Shown: positions 8,123-15,843 of the stretch, piece by piece
Layout: every line of letters starts with the position of its first letter
Numbering within the stretch: position 1 is the first letter of the stretch
Source of the DNA: Coriobacteriaceae bacterium
GTDB taxonomy: Bacteria > Actinomycetota > Coriobacteriia > Coriobacteriales > Atopobiaceae
Assembly (NCBI GenBank): GCA_004557505.1
Contig: SFGZ01000008.1
Coordinates: 62,001-126,000, forward strand
DNA: 64,000 bases
Direction of reading: 5' to 3'
Notes under the pieces: model-generated
What the model was told of the DNA's origin: nothing
What the model saw: the letters and a program-made list of their open reading frames with translations, nothing else
Database searches by the model: none
Translations under genes and position numbers: made by a program

Positions 8123-9133
8123 CTATACCCCTTTTCGGCGGGCGGGTGCCGATAGCGTCGCTTCCCGGGCGCCGGGAAGCTCCGGGCCCTCGACACCCGT
8201 GGCGTCAAAGGCGGGCACGAAGCTCTCCGAGACGGTGCCGCCCTCCTGCCACCAGATGTTCTCGAAGCCAAGGTCGTCCGCATGGCAGAGGACCATCTCG
8301 TACTCCTCGTCCGTCACGGCGCGGGCAAGGTCGCCGCCCGCCCGGCGGCAGGCGTCGTTGGGGGTGTACTGGTTCATGACCGAGAGGTCCGCTGCGTTGC
8401 CGCAGGCCTCCCACACGCGGTCGAGCACCGCGCAGGAGTCGTCCACGTGTCCGGGAAGCACCAGGTGGCGCACGATGACGCCGCGCCTCATCGCGCCATC
8501 CCCCGAGAGCGCGCGGCCGCCCGCCGCGCTCACGGAGGCGACCATCTCGCCCAGCGCCGCGGCGGCGACGCTGGGGTAGTCGCGCGCGGCAGAGAGCGAG
8601 CCTGCCAGCGCGGGGCTTGCGTACTTGAAGTCGGTGAGCCAGATGTCGATGACGTCGGACATCGCGCGCACGACCTCGGCAAGCTCGTAGCCGGAGGTGT
8701 TGCAGACCGTGGGGATTGAGAGGCCGCTCTCGCGGGCGAGAAGCACCGCCTCGCGCACGGTGGGGGCAAAGTGCAGCGGTGTCACGAGGTTGATGTTGAG
8801 GGCGCCCTCGGCCTCGAGCTCAAGCATCATCTCGGCGATGCGAGAGGTGGAGACGGCAAGGCCAAAGCCCTCCTGGGAGATCTGGTGGTTCTGGCAGAAG
8901 CGGCAGCGCAGGGGGCAGCCGCTGAAGAAGATGGCTCCCGAGCCGGCCTCGCCCGAGATGGGCGGCTCCTCCCAGAAGTGGAGCGCCGCCCTGGCGACGC
9001 GCGGCGTGGCGGTGGCGCCGCAGAGGCCGGCCTCGCCCCTGGAGCGTGCGGCAGCGCAGCGGCGCGGGCAGAGCCCGCAGGCGTCATAGGAGGATGCGTC
9101 CAGCTTGGCGAGAAGGCCTTCCATCCCTGCCAT
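8123..9133 (-). CDS. Radical SAM protein, PflA-like activase family
   Basis: This is a radical S-adenosylmethionine enzyme. The [4Fe-4S] motif CPLRCRFCQN is near residue 75. An amino-terminal Cys group (ACGLCPRRCAAAR, then GLCGA) resembles that of PflA-related proteins of the AmmeMemoRadiSam/YfmB type. Conserved segments such as TPLHFAPTVREAV, VCNTSGYE, DIWLTDFKYA and RHLVLPGHVDDS support this, and the 336 residues fit. The protein it activates or the reaction it performs is unknown and no glycyl radical enzyme is encoded nearby. An ATG nine bases downstream is an equally possible start. The C-terminal 40 residues look variable. Confidence 0.85.
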   Translation of the reverse strand: MAGMEGLLAKLDASSYDACGLCPRRCAAARSRGEAGLCGATATPRVARAALHFWEEPPISGEAGSGAIFFSGCPLRCRFCQNHQISQEGFGLAVSTSRIAEMMLELEAEGALNINLVTPLHFAPTVREAVLLARESGLSIPTVCNTSGYELAEVVRAMSDVIDIWLTDFKYASPALAGSLSAARDYPSVAAAALGEMVASVSAAGGRALSGDGAMRRGVIVRHLVLPGHVDDSCAVLDRVWEACGNAADLSVMNQYTPNDACRRAGGDLARAVTDEEYEMVLCHADDLGFENIWWQEGGTVSESFVPAFDATGVEGPELPGAREATLSAPARRKGV

Positions 9134-9160
9134 GCTCCCATCGGGCTTGAAGGGGAGATA

Positions 9161-9192
9161 AGGAAGGGGTCCGAGCCTTGTGCCCGGACCCC
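9161..9192 (-). terminator. Terminator after tRNA-Ala
   Basis: On the minus strand an 8-bp stem (ggggtccg / cggacccc) follows the tRNA 3' end by about 10 nt and is followed by a U-rich stretch (TTCCTT). It separates the tRNA from the radical SAM gene. Confidence 0.65.
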
Positions 9193-9202
9193 ACGGGTTC
9201 CA

Positions 9203-9278
9203 TGGTGGAGATGAAGGGATTCGAACCCTCGGCCTCTGCCTTGCGAAGGCAGCGCTCTCCCAGCTGAGCTACATCCCC
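9203..9278 (-). tRNA. tRNA-Ala (anticodon CGC)
   Basis: The 76-nt cloverleaf includes an encoded CCA end. The acceptor stem is GGGGATG/CATCTCC with the G3-U70 wobble pair that is the main identity element for alanine. The anticodon stem CTGCC/GGCAG encloses TTCGCAA, giving anticodon CGC for GCG codons. The T-arm GAGGGTTCGAATCCCTT is canonical. Confidence 0.96.
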
Positions 9279-10007
9279 AGGCACACATGCGTGGGAGCGT
9301 GGGGTCGTCAGCACCGTTACCAGCCTTGTGGTGCTTCCCCAGGCGCGCATGCGCGGGAGTCATTGTCGCAATTTGCCGTGCCCGTGTCAACGCCAAAGTG
9401 AGGGATTTGCAAAAGAGCGCCATGCCGGGCGGGCTGGAGCCGAGGCGGGCGCGGGCCGGCCGGGGACGGATGGAGACCGGCAGGCTGGCCGACGGCGGGC
9501 GCGGGCTGGCGGAGCTGGACGCGAGGCGCGCGCTTCGGCGCGTGCCTTGTGCCGGAGGGACGCCCCTCTCCACCGTGACCTGCCCAAACGAGAGAAACGA
9601 AAGCCGCCCCCTGCGGATACGATCATGAACCCACCTTCATAAGGTGGGTGTCCTCATCGCCCATTCCGGCTTCCCCAGCAACGGAGGATCCCCCTCCAGG
9701 GCGAGATCTCGGACTCCCTCGTAACGCTTGTCGGTTCACCCAGTTTGTACCGCAGGGGGACGACAAGTCCAATGTAGGCGAACATGCGGCGGGATGCCAG
9801 TCTTGACATGGCGAACGGTGGCCGCAGAATGGATGTGTTGGGCACTTTTTGCGCGACATTCAATAGGCTTTCACATGAACCGCAGCTCAGCGGCTATACC
9901 GTCCCATATCCCTTCCCCATCGCTGCTGGTTAGCGGCACGTTTTCCCACGTTTCTGTGTATTATGTCTCGCTAGGAAAGGGCGGAGAGAGGGAGGGGGTG
10001 TCGGGCG
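9279..10007. other. Large gap between tRNA-Ala and the glycosyltransferase gene
   Basis: No gene here is convincing. Bases 9274-9297 and 9336-9359 are an imperfect direct repeat of about 24 bp. Bases 9420-9550 are extremely GC-rich. A perfect hairpin lies at 9629-9649, with possible transposase remains beside it on the minus strand up to about 9860. Bases 9860-9970 are AT-richer and contain TATTAT at about 9958, a plausible -10 for the downstream plus-strand gene. Confidence 0.5.
9623..9860 (-). mobile_element. Possible remnant of an IS200/IS605-type element end
   Basis: A perfect stem-loop (acccacctt, loop cat, aaggtgggt; 9629-9649) has no U-run and is flanked on its minus-strand 5' side by about 200 bp with stop-free stretches in two frames. 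The layout (end of a TnpB-like reading frame, hairpin, then TTCAT) resembles the right end of IS605-family elements. No TnpB catalytic motif survives, so this is a guess from shape only. Confidence 0.25.
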
Positions 10008-11255
10008 GTGCCAGGGTATTGGCTATCGTTTTTCTGCCTGTTTGCCGCTTCTCTCGCCTGCGCGCTCGCTGTCACCCCCCTTGCCAGAAGGATTGCCATT
10101 CGCGTGGGGGCCGTGGACTACCCCAACAAGCGGCGCGTGAACAAGACGCCCACCCCGCGCATGGGCGGCATCGCCATCTTCGCGGGCATAGTCGTGGCGT
10201 TTGCAGTGCAATACATTGGGACCTCCTACTTTGACTGGCCGGTCGTTCTCGTGCCGTCCCCGCGCCTCACGATGAACTATTGGATGCTGGTCCTTGCGTT
10301 TGCCATCATCTTCGCCACCGGCCTGCTTGACGACAAGTACACGCTCACCCCTCGCGCAAAGCTCGCAGGACAGGTGCTTGCCGCCACGATCGCAGCCATG
10401 GGAGGCCTGGTCATCGGCGTTATTGCCAACCCATTCGAGCCCGGCGAGTTCATCGAGCTTGGCTGGCTCACCTATCCTGTGACCATCGTCTACCTGGTTG
10501 CCTACGTGAACATCATCAACCTCATCGACGGCCTGGACGGGCTGGCCGCGGGCATCTCGTGCATCGCCAGCGTGACCATGTTCGTGCTCTCGATATGGGC
10601 AGACCGCCTGGACGCCGCGGCGCTCGCCTGCGCCATCGCCGGCTCGACGTTGGGCTTCCTCCGCTACAACTTCCATCCCGCGAGCATCTTCATGGGAGAC
10701 TCGGGGTCGCTCACCCTGGGGTTCGCGCTGGGCACCATCTCGCTTCTCTCGGTGACGAGAATCGCCGGCCTCACCACGATCATCGTGCCTCTCGTGATTG
10801 CGGGTATCCCCATCATCGACACGTTCTCCGCCATTGTCAGGCGCACCCGCGCGCATGTGAGCGTGGGGCGGGCAGACCGCGGCCACATCCACCATCGCCT
10901 CCTTGCCGAGGGGTTTGACCAGAGGCAGGCCGTGCTTGTGGTGTATGCCTGGACGGCGCTTCTCTGCGCTGGCGCCCTCGTCATGACGCAGGTGACAACG
11001 GTGCCGCGCATCTGCATCTTCCTCGTGCTGCTGGCGGCCTCGGGGGCTTTCGCCAACCACCTGCACCTCTTTGAGCCCGTGCTGCGCCATCACAAGGACC
11101 CCCGCACCGGGGATGACGAGCTTGTGGGGCCAGATGACCCCGCCTTTGCGGAGGAGTCCGAGAGGGCCCGCGAGCGGCGCGAGGAGAGGCGGGAGGGGCT
11201 CCTCGGCATTCGTCCCGACGGCGGGGACAAGGGTAAGGACGACGGGCGCGAGTAG
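10008..11255 (+). CDS. WecA/TagO-type undecaprenyl-phosphate sugar-1-phosphate transferase
   Basis: This is a polytopic membrane enzyme of glycosyltransferase family 4 (MraY/WecA superfamily). It transfers a nucleotide-activated amino sugar phosphate, usually GlcNAc-1-P, to undecaprenyl phosphate and so starts a cell-wall glycopolymer. Diagnostic are the Asp-rich loops (TGLLDDKY near residue 105 and NIINLIDGLDGLAAG near 170), FMGDSGSLTLGF, and the HIHHRL motif on the cytoplasmic loop, which marks WecA/TagO/RgpG rather than MraY. About ten membrane segments are visible, and residues from about 365 form a charged tail (RERREERREG). The GTG start is preceded by ggagggg. The gene stands alone, so the sugar polymer cannot be inferred. 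Confidence 0.9.
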   Translation: MPGYWLSFFCLFAASLACALAVTPLARRIAIRVGAVDYPNKRRVNKTPTPRMGGIAIFAGIVVAFAVQYIGTSYFDWPVVLVPSPRLTMNYWMLVLAFAIIFATGLLDDKYTLTPRAKLAGQVLAATIAAMGGLVIGVIANPFEPGEFIELGWLTYPVTIVYLVAYVNIINLIDGLDGLAAGISCIASVTMFVLSIWADRLDAAALACAIAGSTLGFLRYNFHPASIFMGDSGSLTLGFALGTISLLSVTRIAGLTTIIVPLVIAGIPIIDTFSAIVRRTRAHVSVGRADRGHIHHRLLAEGFDQRQAVLVVYAWTALLCAGALVMTQVTTVPRICIFLVLLAASGAFANHLHLFEPVLRHHKDPRTGDDELVGPDDPAFAEESERARERREERREGLLGIRPDGGDKGKDDGRE

Positions 11256-11630
11256 GCCTCGTGTGCCTGGGCTTCGCGCACGGCTGTGTGCGGCGTTGGG
11301 TGCGGTGTTGGTGCGGTGTTGGTGCGGTGTACGCGGCGGGGGCGCGGCTGGCATCCGCCGCGGGTCCGCCGTGGCGGGTTTGCCGCCGCGAAGGGGCTTC
11401 TCGTCGCACATTCGTACCCGAATGTGTGACCCGTGCTGGTCGCTACAGGATCGGGTCACGAATGTGTGGCGGATGGATACACAATCGCACCCGAATGTGT
11501 GACGCGCGCAGGTCGATGCACAATCGACCCCCGAATGTGTAGCGGCCCATCGCGGCGGAGGGGCGGCGGTGACGCGGCTGTGTGCGGCTGGCATCCGCCC
11601 TGGGTTCACCGCTGGCATCCGCCCCAGGAT
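11256..11630. other. Repeat-bearing gap after the glycosyltransferase gene
   Basis: The gap is non-coding as far as I can see. It carries the CGAATGTGT array at 11406-11540 and three copies of gctggcatccgcc (about 11349, 11588 and 11612). Confidence 0.5.
11406..11540. repeat. CGAATGTGT repeat array (family B)
   Basis: The 9-mer cgaatgtgt occurs four times (11419, 11459, 11492 and 11532), 40, 33 and 40 bp apart, and a near copy lies inverted at 11406-11414. The two 40-bp units share the pattern cgaatgtgtgac-cg-gc-ggtcg; the second and third units share aca-caatcg before the next copy. There is no coding potential and no palindrome strong enough to be a terminator. Confidence 0.7.
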
Positions 11631-11669
11631 CAAAACGAAAAGCGGCACCGGGAAAAACCCGATGCCGCC
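11631..11669 (-). terminator. Intrinsic terminator of the infC operon
   Basis: On the minus strand the 11-bp stem gcggcatcggg / cccggtgccgc with a 5-base loop is followed by TTTTCGTTTT. It lies about 37 bp after the rplT stop. Confidence 0.92.
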
Positions 11670-11705
11670 ATCAAAGGCAAGGTTACACTCTCAAACTGCC
11701 GGGCG

Positions 11706-12071
11706 CTACTTGGCGTCGGCAAGGGCCTTCTTGGCGACGCCGGCGAGGTCGGCGAAGGCCTTCTCGTCACTGTAGGCGATCTCGGCGAGGACCTTGCGGT
11801 CCAGCTCGATGCCGGCAAGCCTGAGGCCGTGCATGAAGGTGCTGTAGGAGAGGTCGTTCATGCGGGCGGCGGCGTTGATGCGCTGAATCCACAGGCTGCG
11901 GAAGTCGCGCTTCTTGTTGCGACGGTCACGGTACTGGTACTGGCCGGAGTGCTGGGCCTGCTCCTTCATGCCGCGGAAGGTGCGGGAGGAAGTTCCGTAG
12001 TAGCCCTTGGTGCGCTCGACCAGGGTCTGACGCTTCTTGCGGCCGGCGACTGCGCGCTTGACTCGAGACAT
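11706..12071 (-). CDS. rplT: 50S ribosomal protein L20
   Basis: L20 binds 23S rRNA early in large-subunit assembly. The 121-residue chain begins [20 protein letters not shown] and continues with [38 protein letters not shown] and a globular C-terminal half ending [10 protein letters not shown], all typical in order and length. It is the last gene of infC-rpmI-rplT, 45 bp after rpmI, and precedes a strong terminator. In Bacillus and related bacteria L20 represses this operon by binding its leader; a structured leader is present here (12889-13087). Confidence 0.98.
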   Translation of the reverse strand: MSRVKRAVAGRKKRQTLVERTKGYYGTSSRTFRGMKEQAQHSGQYQYRDRRNKKRDFRSLWIQRINAAARMNDLSYSTFMHGLRLAGIELDRKVLAEIAYSDEKAFADLAGVAKKALADAK

Positions 12072-12116
12072 ATCTAATCAACTCCTCGTTGAGGGAAATC
12101 GGGACGCGAGAAGCGC

Positions 12117-12314
12117 CTACTTGGAACCCATGCGCTGGGAGACAACCTTGACGTCGCAGGGGGCGAGCACGGCCTCCTTGCGGAAGTTGCGGATGCGCTT
12201 CTGGGACTTCTTGGACAGGATGTGGCTCTTGAAGGCCTTGGCGCGCATGATCTTGCCGGTACCGGTGCGACGGAAGCGCTTTGCCGTACCCTTGTGCGTC
12301 TTCATCTTGGGCAT
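12117..12314 (-). CDS. rpmI: 50S ribosomal protein L35
   Basis: This is a 65-residue basic ribosomal protein beginning [20 protein letters not shown], the family signature. It contains [13 protein letters not shown] and ends QRMGSK. The ATG lies one base after the infC stop codon, and its ribosome binding site (aaggag) sits inside the last infC codons, so translation is probably coupled. Confidence 0.98.
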   Translation of the reverse strand: MPKMKTHKGTAKRFRRTGTGKIMRAKAFKSHILSKKSQKRIRNFRKEAVLAPCDVKVVSQRMGSK

Positions 12315-12315
12315 G

Positions 12316-12888
12316 TTACTTCTCCTTCTTCTCGCTCGTGTCTTCGTCACCCTCGGGCGCCACGTCGAACGCGCCCTTGATGGGGGCGATGAGCATGTGC
12401 ATGTTGCGGCCCTCCATGAGGGGCTGCTGCTCGACGGTAGCCCAGGGCTTGAGATCCTCGGCAAGGCGGTCGAGCACGATGCGCCCCTGCTCGGGGTGGG
12501 CCATCTCGCGACCGCGGAACATGATCGTGATCTTGACCTTGGCCCCCTTCTTGAGGAAGCGCATCACGTGAGACTTCTTGGTCTCGTAATCGCCCACGTC
12601 AATCTTGGGACGGAACTTCATCTCCTTGACCTCGACGCGCGCCTGGTTCTTGCGCGCTGCCTTGGCCTTGCGATCCTGCTCGTACTTGTACTTGCTGTAG
12701 TCGAGCACCTTGCACACCGGGGGGTTCGCGTTGGGCGCGATCTCCACGAGGTCAAGCCCCTGCTCCTGTGCGATGCGCAGGGCGTCATGCACGCCGAACA
12801 GGCCCAGCTGCGAGCCGTCGACGCCGATGAGGCGGCACGTGCGTGAGGTGATTTCTCCGTTGACGCGAGGACCATCGTTTCTGGCTAT
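12316..12888 (-). CDS. infC: Translation initiation factor IF-3 with an ATA start codon
   Basis: IF-3 binds the 30S subunit and proofreads initiator tRNA and the start codon. The C-terminal domain ([20 protein letters not shown], then [19 protein letters not shown]) is plain. The conventional amino-terminal domain extends upstream of the first in-frame GTG (12792), reading [20 protein letters not shown]. No ATG, GTG or TTG precedes it in frame; an ATA codon at 12888 follows the strong ribosome binding site aggaagg by 9 bases and gives a 190-residue product. Non-AUG starts (AUU in E. coli) are the known basis of infC autoregulation, so ATA is the most economical start. The ATG-to-stop order infC-rpmI-rplT is classical. 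Confidence 0.92.
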   Translation of the reverse strand: MARNDGPRVNGEITSRTCRLIGVDGSQLGLFGVHDALRIAQEQGLDLVEIAPNANPPVCKVLDYSKYKYEQDRKAKAARKNQARVEVKEMKFRPKIDVGDYETKKSHVMRFLKKGAKVKITIMFRGREMAHPEQGRIVLDRLAEDLKPWATVEQQPLMEGRNMHMLIAPIKGAFDVAPEGDEDTSEKKEK

Positions 12889-13087
12889 CTCTCTACACCT
12901 TCCTCTCTCTGCGACGCTTGTCTGCGTCGCGCATACAAAACGTCTCCCGGCGACAACAGCCTCCGGGAGACAGGACCCGCCAACCCTGGCGGTTAGGTTC
13001 CTTTGTCTGACCAGACAGCTGCCTCTGGGGGGCGCCGTTCAGGTGGGGGCTCGCGATCAACCCCGCTTCCAAAAAATAACGGATTCG
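12889..13087 (-). promoter_or_regulatory. Structured leader of infC-rpmI-rplT
   Basis: Between the proposed promoter and infC the minus-strand transcript can form two clean hairpins. The first is gtctcccgg / ccgggagac (12942-12971, 9 bp) followed by GTTTTG, a possible attenuator. The second is gcgacgc / gcgtcgc (12911-12930), just before the ribosome binding site. Position and architecture match an L20-type autoregulatory leader, but the L20-binding consensus was not verified. Confidence 0.6.
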
Positions 13088-13116
13088 ATACTAGTACCCG
13101 CGCGCAGAAATTGCAA
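13088..13116 (-). promoter_or_regulatory. Promoter of the infC operon
   Basis: The minus strand has TTGCAA, 17 bp, then TAGTAT (plus 13111-13116 and 13088-13093). This is close to the housekeeping sigma consensus and about 190 nt upstream of infC. Confidence 0.65.
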
Positions 13117-13261
13117 GGGCCTGCCGCCCTCCACGAAGACGCCAAAGCCGCGCTGGGCACGCGCCCACGATCCGGAGGCGTCGGCCGAAGGCGCCTTCGG
13201 CCGCGAGCCCCTCGAGTGCGAGGCCAAGGCCCGCGCAAGGCGCGCGATCGCCGAGAAAAAC

Positions 13262-13347
13262 TGGTGCCCGAGGTGGGGGTCGAACCCACACGAGGTTTCC
13301 CTCAGAGGTTTTTGAGACCTCCGCGTCTGCCATTCCGCCACTCGGGC
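13262..13347 (-). tRNA. tRNA-Leu (anticodon CAA)
   Basis: An 86-nt class II tRNA with encoded CCA. The acceptor stem is GCCCGAG/CTCGGGC, the anticodon stem GAGGT/ACCTC encloses CTCAAAA giving anticodon CAA for UUG, and a long variable arm (TGAGGGAAACCTC) is present as expected for leucine. The T-arm reads GTGGGTTCGACCCCCAC. A minus-strand TATAGT lies about 22 bp upstream. Confidence 0.95.
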
Positions 13348-13419
13348 ACACCACACGCACCTGCGCACTATAGCAGACACCAGGCTGGGACGGCTCCCTC
13401 ACCGCACGAAGGAATGGCG

Positions 13420-13480
13420 ACTCCGCGGATTCCGGACGGTTAGCGCCCCCTAAACTCTCAAACGTCCGAGAAGCGCGACG
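13420..13480. repeat. Short relative of repeat family A
   Basis: This stretch lies in the 13348-13644 gap between the divergent tRNA-Leu and lipoprotein genes. It contains ccggacggttagcgccccctaaac, which matches the 38.2-kb copy (ccggacggttagccacccctaaac) in 21 of 24 positions. The rest of the gap has AT-richer sequence including cataat near 13590, a plausible -10 for the lipoprotein gene. Confidence 0.55.
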
Positions 13481-13644
13481 GGATGACGAAGATCCGCCCT
13501 GTAACGGCCTCGGCCCCGGCGTCCGCAGAATCTTTTGACCGTCTGCGGAAGCTTTACAGTCCCTGCATAAAGAAACCTGATAAACCCGGCATAATGAGGA
13601 GACGTGGATTTGTCGATCCGCGCAACACTTTCTGGGAGGACATC

Positions 13645-14253
13645 ATGAAGCAGAGAAGGCTTTTCACCACGCTCCTTGCGGCACTGCTCGTCGTCGTCAG
13701 CTTTGGGCTGGCGGCATGCGGCGGGCATGCGTCTGAAAAGGCCGTGCGCCAGTCCCTGGAGGAGAACTTCAGCTCGATCAAGTTCGGCGGGGCCGACGGG
13801 GATTTCGCCAAGGAGTTCGAGAAGAACATCGACGACTCCTTCGGGCCCTACGGCATCGACTCCGCAGAGTTCACGAAGTCCTACATGGAGGGCTTCGACT
13901 ACAAGATTGGCGACATCACGGTCGACGAGCAGAACGGCAAGGCCGTGGCCCAGGTCAGCATCACGGTGAAGCCCATGATGGAGCTGGTGGAGAGCGTCTA
14001 TCACCGCCTCATGGTTGAAGCGATGTCACTGCCTGATGACGCCACCGAGGACGACCTCAACGCCCTCACGGGCAAGCTCATAATGGAAGGCATCGCCTCC
14101 CTCGAGCCCAAGGCCACCGACGTCGAGATAACCTACAACAGGGCCAGCAACGGTGACTGGGAGCCCGACCTGGAAAGCGTCGAGACGGCGTTTGCCACCG
14201 CAGCGATGGGAGACGCGGACCCCGAAACCGTCAGGGCGCTCACCGGGGCTTAG
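13645..14253 (+). CDS. Predicted lipoprotein of unknown function
   Basis: The 202-residue product starts with a clear lipoprotein signal: basic MKQRR, a hydrophobic core and the lipobox LAAC with Cys at residue 25, then GGHASEKAVRQSLEENFSSI. The mature part is acidic, contains DAMxxxL-free helical stretches and no motif that I recognise. It resembles in composition the small secreted lipoproteins (DUF5105/DUF4854-like) common in Gram-positive gut bacteria, but I cannot assign a family. The ATG is chosen because gggagga stands 4 bp before it and because the signal peptide starts there; the frame stays open farther upstream. It converges on the glutamate-synthase-like gene. Confidence 0.85.
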   Translation: MKQRRLFTTLLAALLVVVSFGLAACGGHASEKAVRQSLEENFSSIKFGGADGDFAKEFEKNIDDSFGPYGIDSAEFTKSYMEGFDYKIGDITVDEQNGKAVAQVSITVKPMMELVESVYHRLMVEAMSLPDDATEDDLNALTGKLIMEGIASLEPKATDVEITYNRASNGDWEPDLESVETAFATAAMGDADPETVRALTGA

Positions 14254-14321
14254 GACCAGCGGATACCATCGGATCGCAAGGCGGAACCACCCCTCGATGA
14301 GGCAAGGCACCCGCAGACGAC

Positions 14322-14350
14322 GACCCCCGGGCCACAACGGTCCGGGGGTC
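14322..14350. terminator. Stem-loop between convergent genes
   Basis: A perfect 9-bp GC stem (gacccccgg / ccgggggtc) with an 11-base loop lies between the lipoprotein gene and the convergent flavoprotein gene. There is no strong U-run on either side, so bidirectional termination is plausible but not proven. Confidence 0.5.
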
Positions 14351-14467
14351 GCTCTCTGGGGCCGCTCTCGTTGCCCAGGGACGCGCGGCCGCGCTTGCGC
14401 CTCGCAGTCGGAGCCGCTTGTCGACCGCGAGGCGCCGGGCTTCGTCAGCTGGAATGGGCGGCTCTCG

Positions 14468-15696
14468 TTAGCTGGACTTCCCCAGCCCAAGGTAGGCCAC
14501 GATTCCGTCAACGGCACGCTTCGCGCCCGCAACAGCGTGGACCACGGTCATGGGGCCGTTCACCACGTCGCCTGCCGCAAACACGCCGGGCACGGAGGTC
14601 ATGCTGGACTCGTCGACCTTAAGCAGGCCCCGGTCGTTGGTGGAGAGCCCCTCGGTCGTAAGCACGAGCTTGTCCTTCGGCAGCTGCGACGCCGCTATGA
14701 CCACGGTATCGCACGCCGCGTGGTCGAGGCCCTCCTCATAGCCGACGACGTTGCCCTCCTCGTCGAAGACCGCCGTCCGAAACACCGGCCCCTGCCCGTC
14801 AATCGCCTCGATGGCCTTGCCAAAGACGAGCTCCGCCCCGTCGAGCCTTGCATACTCCACCTCGTCGGCGCTTGCCGAGACATGCCGCGACCGCGCGTAG
14901 ACGGTCACCCGGCGCGCCCCCTGGCGCAGTGCCGTGCGCGCCACGTCCATGGCCACGTTGCCGGCCCCGATGACCGCCACGTCACGCCCGATGGCGAACC
15001 CCGCCGGGTCCACTAGGTAGTCAATGCCGAAGATCACGTTGCCGCGGGCCTCTCCGGGGATGTCGAGCTTGCGCGCACGCCAGGTTCCCGTCGCGACGAA
15101 CACCGCGTCATAGCCGTCTCGCTTGAGGTCATCTATCGTGAGCGCGCCGCCTATCGTCGTGGAGGGGCGCACGCGGACGCCGAGGGCGCACATGATGGAC
15201 CGGTACTTCCGGATGGGCTCCTTCGGTAGCCTGAACGCCGGGATCCCGTACTCGAGCACGCCCCCTATCTCGGGCCGCTGCTCGAAGACGGTCACCGCGC
15301 AGCCACGCTGGGCGAGCTTGATCGCGGCGGTGATCCCCGCGGGCCCCGACCCTATGACTGCCACGCTCGTGCCGTTGGCCTCCGGCCGCTCCCAGCGCGC
15401 CCGCTCGAGGTAGGTGCCGACACGTACTGCTCGATGCTCGAGAAGCGTACCGGGCTGTCCTTGCGGCCCCGTATGCAGTTCCCCTCGCACTGGTCCATGT
15501 GGTTGCAGACAAGGGCGCAGACGGCGCTCATCGGGTTGTTCTCGAAGAGCAGCGCACCGGCCTCGTCAATCCTGCGCTCCCGGAACAATGCTATGACCTG
15601 CGGGATAGGTGTCGATACCGGACACCCCTTGATCTGGCAGAACGCGCGCTTGCACCCAAGGCACCTGTTTGCCTCCTCGACGATATGGACTGCCAT
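14468..15696 (-). pseudogene. Glutamate-synthase small-subunit-like flavoprotein, frameshifted
   Basis: Two overlapping frames together make one NAD(P)H-dependent flavoprotein of the GltD/homotetrameric GltA family. The upstream part (start 15696, ribosome binding site gagaggagag) holds the [4Fe-4S] cysteines CLGCKRAFCQIKGC and CEGNCIRGRK. The downstream part carries the FAD site VAVIGSGPAGITAA, the NADP site VAVIGAGNVAMDVA and the C-terminal GVFAAGDVVNGPMTVVHA. The frames switch near 15416-15420: one extra G in tcggc would join IEQYV to GTYLERARWE without loss. The lesion is thus a single-base deletion or a sequencing error. Combined length is about 410 residues, a little short of the usual 450-480. 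Members reduce glutamate precursors or supply electrons to partner oxidoreductases; no large subunit is nearby. Confidence 0.85.
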
Positions 15697-15843
15697 CGCT
15701 CTCTCCTCTCAGCGCTATCCCAGCACGCCCAAGACGGTGCGTCCCCCCTGCCGGAAACAACGCCATGCGACGCAGGGAGGCGGCCCGCAGGGGGCGAGAG
15801 CCCGCGTCACATGGCGCATCCGAGTCAAGGGGGCGTGGGACGT

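Noticed and set aside
9387..9642. Small proteins in the GC-rich part of the 9.3-10.0 kb gap
   Set aside because: Overlapping frames on both strands are open only because of the composition; no ribosome binding site or conserved motif.
11406..11540. CRISPR array
   Set aside because: The repeated core is only 9 bp, spacing varies between 33 and 40, flanking unit parts are themselves similar, and no cas gene is in the window.
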